Shown: positions 33,071 through 43,700 of the stretch, one piece after another
Layout of the letters: each line of letters starts with the position of its first letter
Position numbering within the stretch: the stretch's first letter is position 1
Origin: Marvania coccoides
Lineage: Eukaryota; Chlorophyta; Trebouxiophyceae; Chlorellales; Chlorellaceae
DNA length: 64,000 bases
Assembly: GCA_963854735.1 (NCBI GenBank)
Contig: OY978097.1
Span: 1,674,001 to 1,738,000 of the forward strand
Direction of reading: 5' to 3'
Notes under the pieces: model-generated
The model's input: the letters and a program-made list of their open reading frames with translations, nothing else
The model's database searches: none
What the model was told of the DNA's origin: nothing
Position numbers and translations under genes: made by a program

Positions 33071-33407
33071 CTTTAAAATATCTTTAAATAATTTAATAAA
33101 TAAAAAATGCAGCACCCACTTGACGCTCGGCTTCCAAATTCAAAGATAAATTTGAAATTTTGTTGTAGAATTTGTTTTTGCTCAATTCAATGCATTTTGC
33201 GCTATTTCAACCTGAATTAATTTTAATATATTTTTATGATTGCATTTATGGCCAGCGCACGCCTAAACATCCCCCACCGACCTCCTACTCTTGGCCAGTT
33301 TTCAGGCACTGCTGGCTCGTCCAGCTAGTGGCCTTCTCGCTGCCACAAATCCTCGTCTGTTATAAATGTAAATATTTTAAAACACTCATTCTTTACTATC
33401 TCAAGTT
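33071..33407. other. Spacer between two minus-strand genes
   Basis: 337 bp, AT-rich. It holds the promoter/5' UTR of the FGGY kinase and the 3' UTR of the BEACH gene. I looked here for WD40 exons continuing the BEACH gene and saw none. Confidence 0.5.
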
Positions 33408-35453
33408 TCAAGCTTCACGGGGGGGCGTGAGGGCAAGGCCCGCTGTCGGTGTTGCACAGACACAGCCTGTCAACAACCTTTTCACGAGGGATGGCCGCTG
33501 CTTCTTAGGGTGTTTCTTGCGAAACAGCTGCGTTGGGTTTCTGCCGTACTCTCGGATCTGCGCTTCGTACGCTTTGCGCATCCCGGCGTCCTCCTCGCTC
33601 TCCAAATATCGCAGAGCCCTGCATTGAAAAAACAACAATCCCAATCAAACATCAAAATCAAGCTAGTTAAGCCAAGAACAATGCAATAATGATTTAATTA
33701 TTTTAAAAGCATGAAAATCCCTCTTAAAACGTACGTCTGATCGTCTGTCATGAAGTGAAACACGTTGTCTGCCGCCACCGCTGCCTGGCCTCGCTGCTTC
33801 ACCCCAAAAACTAAGTCAATCCACTTGTGCAGCCGGGCAGACACTTGAGGGGCCTCCAGTGCCTGCGCCATCTTCCTCAAAAAGTCTTCTGGGCTGCCAG
33901 CCCAAGGCGGCAACTCGACGTCACCCACCTGAGAGCCGTCTGATCGCTGCCCCAGGTCCGCCCCGCTGCCGTTGACCAAGAAGGCGCTGGAGCCCGGGGT
34001 GTAAAATTCGGGGACTAGCTCCTTCACGTCGCTGTTCCACCGCGACACGCTGTCCCAGGCGCTGGCGATGCCCCGGAACTGTCGGTCGGCAGAATCGAAG
34101 CGGCCGTTCTGCAGGCGCAGCATCAGGCGGGGGCGGGCGCGCACCAGGTAGAACACCACGCCCCCTGGGTTGGAGTAATGGCTGCCAAACATCCAGGGGG
34201 GGTCGGTGCCGCCAGCCGCTGCCAGTGCAGCATACATTTCTCGGCCGTGGGCCACCCGGGCGCCGTTGAGCGCCGCGACGGGACGGGAGAGGTCCCGGAA
34301 GGTGGCGGGGTCGGTGAGGTCTAGAGTTGCACTGCTGTAGTCTTGCAGTACCCAGGGAAACACTGGGTACTGCGTGAGATCGTTGAATGACCGCCCCGCC
34401 GCCTCATTCAACGCCAGCAGGTACTCGTAGTTGGTGAGCCTGCCTGCTACCCACGCCCGGGTCAGCTGCCGCAGTGCAGGGGGCGGCGCCATCTGCGTCG
34501 CCTGCGCTTGCACCCTCGATTCAAATGAATTCCTTTCCTCCAAGCTGTTGAAAGCCACCAGCAGCGAGGGCGCGTCCTGGAAAAACACCTCCAGCCCGAC
34601 GTCTTTCAGCCGAAACTTGCGGCGGCTAGCTGTCGTGGCGGTGGCCAGGCGGAGGCGATGCGTGCTCCTATCTCCTGACGCCACCAAGGGACAGCGGTGG
34701 TATGGCTGAAAATAGACGTGCCGCTCGGTGAGGACTATCCACCCCGCCTGCAACAGCAACGGCTGTATTCGGAACCCCCGCAGCTGCAGCAGCACCGTTT
34801 CTCCCTCTCTCAACAGGCCGTCCGCCGTGAAAGTTAATGCGGCCTCGTGGGCTGAAATTAAAGCTTGAAGATGCTCCGCTGCGGCGTCTTCCTCTTTTCT
34901 CCCCTTGACCGCGGCCTGTGCAATGTCTGCAACCACTCGAATGCGCTCGGATAGGGCTGTAGCGTCGTGCAATGCCAGTGGAATGCAGCAAGGGCCGTCT
35001 TTTATTGAGTAGGGCGCCACTGCGCCACCCTGCTGGATGGAGACAATGCGGGAGGCGTTCAGGAGAATGTTTGGAGTGGATACACCGGGTTCCACGTCAT
35101 TTTCTGATGGAGACCTGCAGCAGGCGAAAAATATAATAAATCGAAGGGTCTCGAGAGAGAGACAGAGAGGTCTACTCAAAAGCGAAACTAACGAAATGCA
35201 GAATCTCTTACTCCTCAATGGCAAACAGAGAGGCGTATGGCACTCTGATGATGGGCTGGGTGCTGTCATCTGGCACGATGTAGACGCTCAGGCTGCACAG
35301 CTTCAGGGCGGCAGCAGCAGGCGGGGCGCCGCTACCGTCAAACAGCTGGCACGGGCTGTAGTCCCGGAAGTAGTACTCGTCTTCTTGAAGACAGAGAAGA
35401 TCAAACGCGTCCCCAGGCTGGGAGTCAGAGCAGATGATGCTCCTTGTGAACAT
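33408..35453 (-). CDS. PH/GRAM-BEACH domain protein, FAN-like, without WD40 repeats
   Basis: Exons 35212-35453, 33735-35114, 33408-33618 (610 aa); GT-AG introns, phases consistent. Exon 1 carries the FAN-type N terminus (CLQEDEYYFRDYSPCQL, ALKLCSLSVYIVPDD, PIIRVPYASLFAIEE). A GRAM/PH-like region (WIVLTERHVYFQPY...RFRLKDVGLEVFF-like) precedes the BEACH domain at about residues 298-580: LTRAWVAGRLTNYEYLLALN, DLTQYPVFPWVLQDY, GGVVFYLVR, ADRQFRGIASAWDS, ELVPEFY, VFHFMT and AQIREYGRNPTQLF. FAN/NSMAF and most BEACH proteins continue into C-terminal WD40 repeats; here a stop comes about 40 residues after BEACH and the next gene starts 337 bp away. Membrane-trafficking scaffold by family. Head to head with UPF2. 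Confidence 0.88.
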
Positions 35454-35759
35454 TGAACTTTTATTTATTTATTGTGCCAGTCACTCTGGCAGTATCCATG
35501 CTGTGGTGCCCGATCTTAATGTTGCATTAAAAACAATAATAATATAAAGGGCGTTTGAGGCAGACAGCAGAAACGTTTTTACTCGAGCCAAAATTTTCAT
35601 TCAAAAATTTCTTCAAGACCCACAAGCTAATACGCGATTAACAAATTAAAAAAAATTGTGTGCGACTTTCAACACTGTGGGGATCCCAAACCCTGACGTC
35701 TCAATCAATAATTTTAAATTTTATAGATTAAATTAAATGTATGCATAAAAACAGATAGG
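35454..35759. promoter_or_regulatory. Divergent promoter, BEACH gene / UPF2
   Basis: 306 bp between the outward start codons. AT-rich, with TATAAAG-like sequence near 35543-35549 (AATATAAAGG) facing UPF2. Both promoters must lie here or in the first intron. Confidence 0.45.
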
Positions 35760-38700
35760 ATGGCGGACAATTCGGGGCCTCTAGTGGTGAGATTGATGCT
35801 CTGACCATGCGCACATTGAACATCGTTAGATAATGTTTAAAACTTGCTGCTGTGAGAAATGCAAGTGATCTTTGCCCTTTTCTGTGCCCTGTAGGAGGCC
35901 ATTGAGCAGGTTCGCGAAGCAACAAATGCCCTGAAATCCCGGCGGCTGCTCCGGGAAGGCAACCAGGCCCCCGAGCGCCTAAGCCCTGCAGCCCAAAAGA
36001 AGCTGGATTCCAGCATGAAACGCAACACCGCGCTCATCCGCAAGCTCAAGCAGTTGGGAGAGGACACCAGCAAGTCCCTGCTGGATGATATCGCCAAGAC
36101 CAACCAGTCAAAGTACGTCAGCGAGGCTGTGGCGGCAGTCACAGAGGCACCGCTCAAGCTTCGCGACCTGGCCGCTGCAGTGCGCGTATGCTCCGCCCTG
36201 CACCAGCGCTACCCCGAGTTCGCGCCCGAACTCGAGCCCGCGCTATCCAAAATCGTCAGCGGCGGCGCCAGCGGCGAGGAAGACCGGCCTTCATTGGCCC
36301 GACGACGCACAACGCTGCGCCTCGCAGTTGACCTCTTCCTGTGCGGCGCATTCGCTGCGCACTCCACCCTGCTGTCCATCGTGCGCCAGCTGGCCTCTGT
36401 GGGGACCACCGACTTCGCGCGCAGCCCAGAGGACGCTCTAGGAGCTCTATCGCTCATGGCGGTATTTGCCAAAGCCGGCAGAGAGGAGCTGCTGGGGATG
36501 CCTCACGCGGAGCCAGCCGCTCTGCCGTCTGACCTGGAAGCACGCACAGCTGTGGGGCACGAAGCGGCGGCGGAATGCGCCGCAGCGGTGGATGAATATC
36601 GGTCGGAGCTGGCGCAGCGGTGGGCGCTGCCTGGCGAGGCACAGGCACAGTTTCGAGACGCGGCGAAGCGGCTGCTGGACGCGGCGTGTGCGGCGCTGCA
36701 GACCTCGCACGAGGCGTTGACGCAGACTGAAGCAGACAACGATAAAGTGTTGAACAGCCGGGGCGATCTGCCAGAGTCCCTGGCCCAGGCTTACGAGGCC
36801 CAGCGGTCGGCCTTTGAGGCGCTGGAGCGCGGAGCGGCTGCGCTGGCGGAGGTGCTGGAGCAGCAGCTCCCTGAGCTGCGCAGCACGGTCACCAGGCTGG
36901 CAGAAACCACAGTTATAGATGCTGGAGCCGCTGGCGGCGAAGTTTCTGATGCCTCTCGGTCTCCGTTTGACGACGAAGAGACCAGGGCGTTCTACGAGAG
37001 CCTGCCGGTGCTGCGGGAGGTCGTGCCCGCGGTGCTGCTGGGCGAAGCTGCAGAGGGGAAGGCAGGGGAGAGCTCTGGAGGCGACGGTGCTGCAGCAGCG
37101 GCAGAAGAAGGAGCTGGAGAAGAGGGGGACGCTGTCGCTGCTGTGGAGGCCGTGGTGCTGGAAGATGGCCTGGGAGAGGAAGACACCGAGCAGTTGGAAG
37201 AAGCTGTGGCGAAGCTGTGCATGGACGACGACACGCCTGCCGAAGAAAGCAAGGAAGAGGGGGCCTCAAAGGGCGCCATGGTGGGGGTGTTGGCGCGGCT
37301 GCAGAACTGCGTGAGCAAGGATCTGTGCGACGAGGTAGCGGTGGAGTTTTGCTACGCTGGAGGCGCCAAGAAGGGCGCCAGGAAACGACTGGGCAAAGCT
37401 CTGCTTGACGTTCCCACAGGGGCCCTCTCCCTGCTGCCCTACTACGCCCGTGTGGCCGCGGTGTTGGAGCCGCTGTTCCCCGACGTCGCGGCCGCCGTGT
37501 GCGCGGGGCTGGAGGCCGAATTCAAAACGCTGTTGCGAAAGAAGGACGCCACGACGCGCACGCTGGAGCCCCGCCTGCGCAACGCGCGCTACATCGCGGA
37601 GATGGTCAAGTTCCAGCTCTTCCCCGCGGGCACCGCGTTCCTGATGCTGAAGGCGCTGCTGGACGACTTTTCGGGGCACAATGTGGACGCTGCGTGCGCT
37701 TTGGTGGAGACTGCGGGGCGGTACCTCTCCCGTCGCCCAGACACCGCCACCCGCATGGGCAACATGCTGGACGTGATGATGAAGCTGAAAAACGCGCGCA
37801 ACCTGGACCCCCGTCAGGCCGGTCTCATCGAGAGCGCTTACTTTGTCGTGAAGACCACCGCGCAAGGGCCCCGAGTCAAACAACGCCCCCCCACACACGA
37901 GTGGGTGCGCCACCTGGTGTACGCTCGCCTGGACGCCGCCTCCGTGCCGTTTGTGCTGAAGAAGCTGCGGCGGCTGCGGTGGGAGGAGGATGGCGACTAC
38001 GTGCTGAGAACGCTGCTGCGGGCGGCGCGCAAGGGGCGGTTCTCGCAGCTGCCGCCGCTGGCGTCGCTGGCGGCGGGGCTGGCCAAGACTCATCCGTGGC
38101 TGGGCGTCGCTATGGTGGACAGCGTGGTTGAAGAAATCGAGGCTGGCATGGAGAGCCCCGAGGCAGCGCTGTATCAACGCAGGGTGGCCGCGGTGCGGCT
38201 GTTGGGAGAGCTGTACGCGTACAAGCTCGTCAACTCCACGCTGGTGTTCAACACCCTGCACGCGCTGCTCGCGTTTGGGCACTCTGCAGGGGTTGCCCCT
38301 GAGGACGCCTTCCGGCTGGACCCGCCCACCAATTTCTTCCGCATCCGCTTGGTGTGCGCGCTGCTGGAGTCGTGCGGGTCGTTCTTTGCGCGCGGGGTGG
38401 CGCGCAAGCGCCTGGACGCGTTTCTGCCGTACCTGCAGCGGTACGTGCTGTCGAAGCCGCCGCTGCCACTGGACGTCGATTTAGACCTGCAGGAGCTCTA
38501 CTCCCGGCTGAAAGTGGCGCCCCCTGAGTTTGGGTCGTACGAGGCGGCCTGCATGGCGGTGGTGGAGCTGGAAGCCCAGGCGAAAGCGGAGGCGGCCTCA
38601 GGGTTGGAAATTATCGAAGAGGAGGAGGAAGAAGAGGAGGAGGAGGGGGACGAGGATGACGATGGCAGGGACGAGGAAGACGAGGAGGTGGAGAGCGGAA

Positions 38701-39386
38701 GCGAGGCGGCAGCAGGGAGCGAGCTGGACGGCAGCGACGATGATGAATCAAATTCTGAGGATGAAGAGGAGGATTCTGAGGAGGAAGAGGACGATGAAGA
38801 CGACGAAGACGAAGATGAAGAGGGTTTGGACGACGATGACGAGGAGGTGGCGCAAGAAAAGACTGCAGAAGAGGAAGAATTTGAGCGGGAATTGGCTTTG
38901 GCAATGGGAGACTCTGGGAGGGAGCGGGCGCGGCCTGGAGTGGGGGCGTTTGTGGTGGGTGGCAGCGGCGGTGGTGTTGCGGGCCCACGGCTAGGTGGGG
39001 GCAGCGGTGGCGGCGGCGGCGGGCCTGCAGCCAGCGCTGCAGCAGCAGCAGCAGCACCGTCAGAAACGCTGGCTCTGCGGGTGATGACGAGACGAGGAGG
39101 GCGGAGCGACCGCACCCAAGAGCTGCTCATCCCAGTGCCGGCAACCGCGGCCAGGCAGATGCGCGAGAAGGAGGCTGCGGAGGCTGCAGAGCGCGCAGAG
39201 TTGAAGCGCATGGTCCTGGCTGCAAACAGAAGAGAGGAGCAGGAGAGCGCGGCCGCTGCGTACGCTGCTGGGCAGCAGCACAGAGGTGGGGGTGGAGGGC
39301 AGCGTCGACACTACGGCGGCGGGGGCAGCGGTGGATACTATAACTATCCACGAGGTGGCGGCAACGCTTCTTCTCGATTGTCTTAA
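35760..39386 (+). CDS. UPF2: Nonsense-mediated decay factor UPF2
   Basis: Exons 35760-35786 and 35895-39386 (1172 aa); GT-AG intron, phase 0. The short first exon supplies MADNSGPLV and the frame opens at EAIEQVREATNALKSRR. Three MIF4G-like helical domains follow: the first from NTALIRKLKQLGEDTSKSLLDDI, the second around residue 470-640 (GVLARLQNCVSKDLCDEVAVEFCY), the third ending near 880 (FFRIRLVCALLESCGSFFARG, KLKRFL-type helices and LYSRL). A long Asp/Glu tract (about 917-1004) leads to the C-terminal UPF1-binding region (ALRVMTRRGGRSDRTQELLIPV, then the Arg/Glu helix). UPF2 bridges UPF1 and UPF3 at the exon junction complex; roles by homology. The tail is Gly-rich. A TGTAA lies 32 bp after the stop. 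Confidence 0.95.
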
Positions 39387-39568
39387 TTTTATTTTTAGTT
39401 TCGTAACAGGCCATAAATGTAAACGTGTCGAGCAATCGTAAAATGCTAGAATGATTTTTCGTTCCAAGAGTTACATCTAGCTTAAAAAAGAAAAGAAAGA
39501 CTGATTCAACAATATTATAGTTATACCTACGAAGAAAAGTGTAGGGTTTTCCTATTTTTTTACCATGC
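39387..39568. other. Convergent 3' spacer
   Basis: Short AT-rich spacer between UPF2 and BUD31 stop codons. The TGTAA at 39418-39422 fits the chlorophyte polyadenylation signal for UPF2. Confidence 0.5.
39418..39422 (+). terminator. UGUAA polyadenylation signal, UPF2
   Basis: TGTAA, the known chlorophyte poly(A) signal, sits 32 bp past the UPF2 stop. The cleavage site would be expected about 10-20 bp downstream. Confidence 0.5.
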
Positions 39569-40494
39569 TCAACCCTGTAACGCCGCCAGCCGCTTCTTCA
39601 CGTCATCCTCAAGCTCCTCTTCGTCGTCCTGCACCACCTCCAGCGGCCGTTTCCTTGAGGGCGGCGGCATCGAGGGCCCTGCTCCCTCCTCTGCGCCTTC
39701 CCCTGCTGCCACACCTGCTTCTGCACCCTCCCCTCCCTCCTGCGCGCCCTCTTCCTCCCCTTCCTGCGTCCACACCGCCCTGTTCTCTTCAGCGCCTTCA
39801 GTGTCGTCCATAGGCGTGTTCCACCAAATGGGGCCCCCAAACCGGCCGTCCCCCGATGCGCAGCAGATGCAGCCGGTCTGTACGTCGGGGGTGATGCGCT
39901 GCTGCGACGCCCGCAGGCGCATGGGCACTCGGCAGTGGGAGGTGGTGCCAAAGTTGTGGTTGCCTTTCTGGATGGCCAGCATGGAGCACAGCAGCTCGTA
40001 CCCCGGCTTGCGCCACTTGGAGATCAGCCCGCCGTCGGCGATCTTCTCACGCACCAAGAAGTCGAACTACAAAAGGGGAAGGGAGTGGAGGAGGCGGTGG
40101 AGTTAGTTTTGAAAAAAAATGGCTTCGTTACTAGGAGCTTCGTGAGCCCAGGGACAGGGTTATGTCGATTTTAATATATTGAGAACAAATTTGCAGAAAT
40201 ACAAATGTTATTGGACAGAAAAAACGCGAGGAGAACCATGAAATCATTTTTTTTACTCACCAGCTCGCGCGACATGACCTTGCGCACGTACATCAGGTCG
40301 TAAATGAAGCGGTTCTTCTCCCAATGCAGCCGATGGATCTTCCAGGAGGACTCATTCCTGCGCTTCCCTTCGTGCTCCTCGTTCACGGCCTCTTTCAGCT
40401 GCAGCTCAAAGTCCTCGATCACTTCCTCGATCTGATCAAAGCCCGCAGGCACTTTTTTGTTCTTGAGACGGCGCCGGAAGCTCATTTTGAACAA
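39569..40494 (-). CDS. BUD31: BUD31/G10 splicing factor with divergent zinc region and acidic tail
   Basis: Exons 40261-40494 and 39569-40066 (243 aa); GT-AG intron, phase 0. The N-terminal two thirds follow BUD31 closely: a basic start with a conserved KxxPAGFDQIEEVIEDFELQLKEA, then HEGKRRNESSWKIHRLHWEKNRFIYDL, RKVMSREL, ISKWRKPGYELLCS, IQKGNHNFGTTSHCRVP. BUD31 is a small (about 145 aa) core spliceosome protein with zinc fingers in its C-terminal half. Here several zinc cysteines appear replaced (LCSMLAIQ instead of LCCLRCIQ; one Cys in SHCRVP instead of two), while TGCICC keeps part of the last cluster. After it come about 80 extra residues, Glu/Gly/Ala-rich and ending in DDEEELEDDVKKRLAALQG. 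Alternative start MSFRRR is three codons downstream. Confidence 0.9.
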
Positions 40495-40792
40495 AACCTT
40501 TCAGGAGAAACGATTAAATTTTAGAGAAATAAAGCGAGGACGAAAGAGAAATGCTTCGCTCCTCTTTTATATAAATTATAAAAGAAGCTGCGTGCGAAAA
40601 ATAATAAAAATAAAATAAATAACGAGGAGAGGAGCAAGGCAGCTACTGAGAAGCCGGCGGGGCCCATATTTAGCTATCATTTCAGCCCAAGGTTTTACCA
40701 TTATCATTCTAATATACATATCCATGCATTGCCTAATCCATTCATTCAATAAAAAAAAAAAAAATCGAATCAAGTTGCTTGCTCTATTTCCA
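40495..40792. other. Spacer between BUD31 promoter and ATM 3' end
   Basis: 298 bp, AT-rich, with an A-tract at about 40750-40763. It contains the 5' region of BUD31 (-) and the 3' UTR of ATM (-). No coding signal. Confidence 0.5.
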
Positions 40793-43700
40793 TCAAACCA
40801 TCGGCAGCCAGCCGCAGTACATTCTACACAGGTTATCAGGGTCCATCGCCTCGGAAAACAGGTGCGCCACCTGACCTTCTACGCTGCGCGCCCCGCTGTC
40901 CGCGCCCTCCACCCCCTCCAGCTTCTGCTTAATGCGCAGCAGCGTGCGATTCGCGTCGGCAGTGCCCACCAGCGGCACAGCCACCGCTGCGCCGGCGGGA
41001 CCTTCCTCCTGCTGCTCCTCTTCCATTTGCGCCCCGTCCTCTTCCAACCGCTGCCGCTTGTTCACGTCCACCAAGCTCAGAGCCCACCGGTACAGGGGGT
41101 CGTGAATTAAAACCTCCATCACGGTCATGATCGCCTCTTTCTGGACGCGCAGCACGCGCATCGTCTCCTCGCAGCACCGCCGCATCACCCCCTCCACCCC
41201 CGTCACTCCCATCCCGTCCACCACCCCAGCAGTCAGCCTGAAGGGCACGCGCTCAGGGGTAATCAACAGCTTGCCCTGCTCAAACGCGATCCCCAGGTCG
41301 ATGTGCACCACCTCCGCGGTGGCTTGATCCAAAAGGATGTTGTTGCAGTGGCGGTCTCCCAGCCCGATGATGTGCCCTGCCATGGAGTTCACCGCTACGC
41401 TGCGGGTGTAGGCAAGCCGGGCCTCAAACCAGCTCCCCGGCTCGCGGAACTCGTGCAGGAACCAGCGGTGCATTTCGGGAGGGGTGCCGGCCACCACCCG
41501 GTCAAACGCGGGGCGCAGCTTCGCGGTGTTGCCCCTGTGGGCTTCCGATACCTTTTTGAAAAACTGGAGATCGGATGACAGCAACCTGTAGCGCTCCCGC
41601 GTCACAAACAGGCAGTCCATCAGCCGCTTGGTGTCGTTCACCCACTCCAGCAGCCCCGCGGCGGGGGTGAAGGGCACCACCCGGTAGGTTCGGATCTTGA
41701 GGGAGCGGGCCCCGGTGGCAGGGGCGTCGGCCAAAAACGCATTCAGCAGCCCAAAAAACTGCTGCATGACGGCGTCCTGGCGCATATCGTCGTCGCCGCC
41801 CTTGACCAGCTGCCACCTGCGGTCTCCCCTTGAGTCCACCATCTTAACGAGCTTCGGTCTGTTTACGCCGTCCATCAATGAAACGGTTTCGTCCACATTG
41901 GCCACCAGGGGGAGGTCGTTATAGGCCAGAGAGTAGTCCAACGGGATGGAGGCAGACAGCACAGGGATAGCCTGCAGTTGGCGGCTGCGGGGGAAAAGAG
42001 CAATAAAAATTGTCCTTCAAGTGTAATTAAAGAAGAAGGTCTGGAGAAAAAAGAAGCAGTAATCAACGTACATGAGCTGGCGGCGGAATGCGGCAGGGAA
42101 AGCGAACTCTTTGTCATATTTCCCCACCGGTGCAGCTGCCAGACTGATGTACCCTTCCACAGCCGTCTCCAGCTGGCCCACTATCTCCTTGCACCTGCCG
42201 TTCTGCACAGCCACCAGCTGCAGCACCCGCGCGGCCGCCGCCACCTTCTCTTCGTCGGCCACGAACGCCAGATTCCCTTCACCTGCTTTCTTGGGGTCAG
42301 TAACGCGGCCTTGGGCGTCGCGGTTGCCGTTTTTCAGCGCCAAGACCTGCAGGAGCGAGTGGAACGGGTGCTCCGTGCCCAGCCGTATCAGCAGCTTCTG
42401 CAGCACCTTTTGGAATCCAGAGCCATCGGCGCTAGAAGAGAGCCGGGACGCCACCTTTAAAAAAAAAAAGTGATAGTAAAGTAAACCATTTTAGACCCCT
42501 TCAGCCGAAGTCGAAATATTGTGCGAATCCAGTTTAATAACTAGGTAGAAGAAATTAACAAAAACAGAGAAAATCCGAAAGCTTTGCTCAGAACAAAACA
42601 ATATCTTCCGTACCTGGGACACCAGCGGCAAAAATTTATGAGAAGCCACGTTCTGCACCACCTCAGCGACATGCTGGTTGACTCGGTGGTTTTTGGCGCC
42701 CGTCAGCCACATTTCCACTACGCGGAACACCGCCGGGAGGTCGTAATTGTTGCCAGCCAGCAAGCAGTGCCCGTACGCCAGCAGCGATTGCTCCAGCAGC
42801 ACCCCCTCGCGCTGCGCCATCGCCTTCTGCTCCTCAATGTCAGACTCCAGCTGCCGCCTCAGATGCACGATGTTGCGCTGCATTTCGCGGTCGGCGACAA
42901 CCCCCGGCCGCTTCGCCTTGGCGGCCGCCTCCCGCTCCTCCAGCTGCTCCCGCTTCTGCTGGATCACCGCTTGAGCTGTAGCCCACTCGGGGGAGGCTTT
43001 GCGCTCCTGGATGCTGCGGTACAGCCCCCCGGTGAACTGGGCAAGGCGGTAGACGATGCGGCAGGCGTGAGGGTTCTCGCTGGTTGCCCGCACCGTGGCG
43101 TTGTAAGCCTCCGTCAGCATCGCCTCTACGTGGGCAGCGCTCTCGGTGCGCGACTCCGCCATCCACTTGGCTGCCACTGCCTTGAAGTACGGCAGGCGAG
43201 CCGAAGCGGGGGCAGCGGCAGAAATAGCCGCCAGCAGGCTTCGCACGGTGGAAAGCGCCGAGTCCTTCTGGCCCTGCGCCCACAGCACCTTTGACTCCTC
43301 CAGCCGCCAGGGTGCGTCCATCGCTGCCAGCTCCGGCGATGCTGCTGCTGCAGCCAGAGAGCGCAGCCGCAGCAGGCACCCCGTGGCCTGCCCAAAATGG
43401 CCAGTTTTACGCGCAGCAGCCGCGGACTGCATCAAACAGTCTCCCTCCTCAGCGGGCGCGCGCATCACGCGCAGCAGCTCCCTTCGCAGGTCCTGCAGAG
43501 GCGCCAGCAGCGAGTACCGCCCGCCCGCGCCAGAAGCCTCCTCCCGCGCGCCCCACAGCCGCAGAGTGCGCTCCAGCGCCGCCGCGGTGTCCCTCCCGGC
43601 GCTGCCTGGGCGCTCCAGCGGCGTACCATGGTTCCCAGCACCGCCACGGCCGGGCCGTGCTTTTTTCGCAGGAGATCCAACTGAACTGAGCTCCCCCAGC

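Noticed and set aside
33071..33407. WD40 exons completing the BEACH protein
   Set aside because: No GH...WD pattern in any minus-strand frame of this short spacer.
37266..38282. 338-codon minus-strand frame within UPF2
   Set aside because: Antisense shadow of the MIF4G exons; Gln/His/Arg-rich composition and no family resemblance.
38498..39211. Poly-Ser minus-strand frame opposite the UPF2 acidic tract
   Set aside because: The serine runs are the reverse complement of GAG/GAC/GAT codons of the acidic tract.
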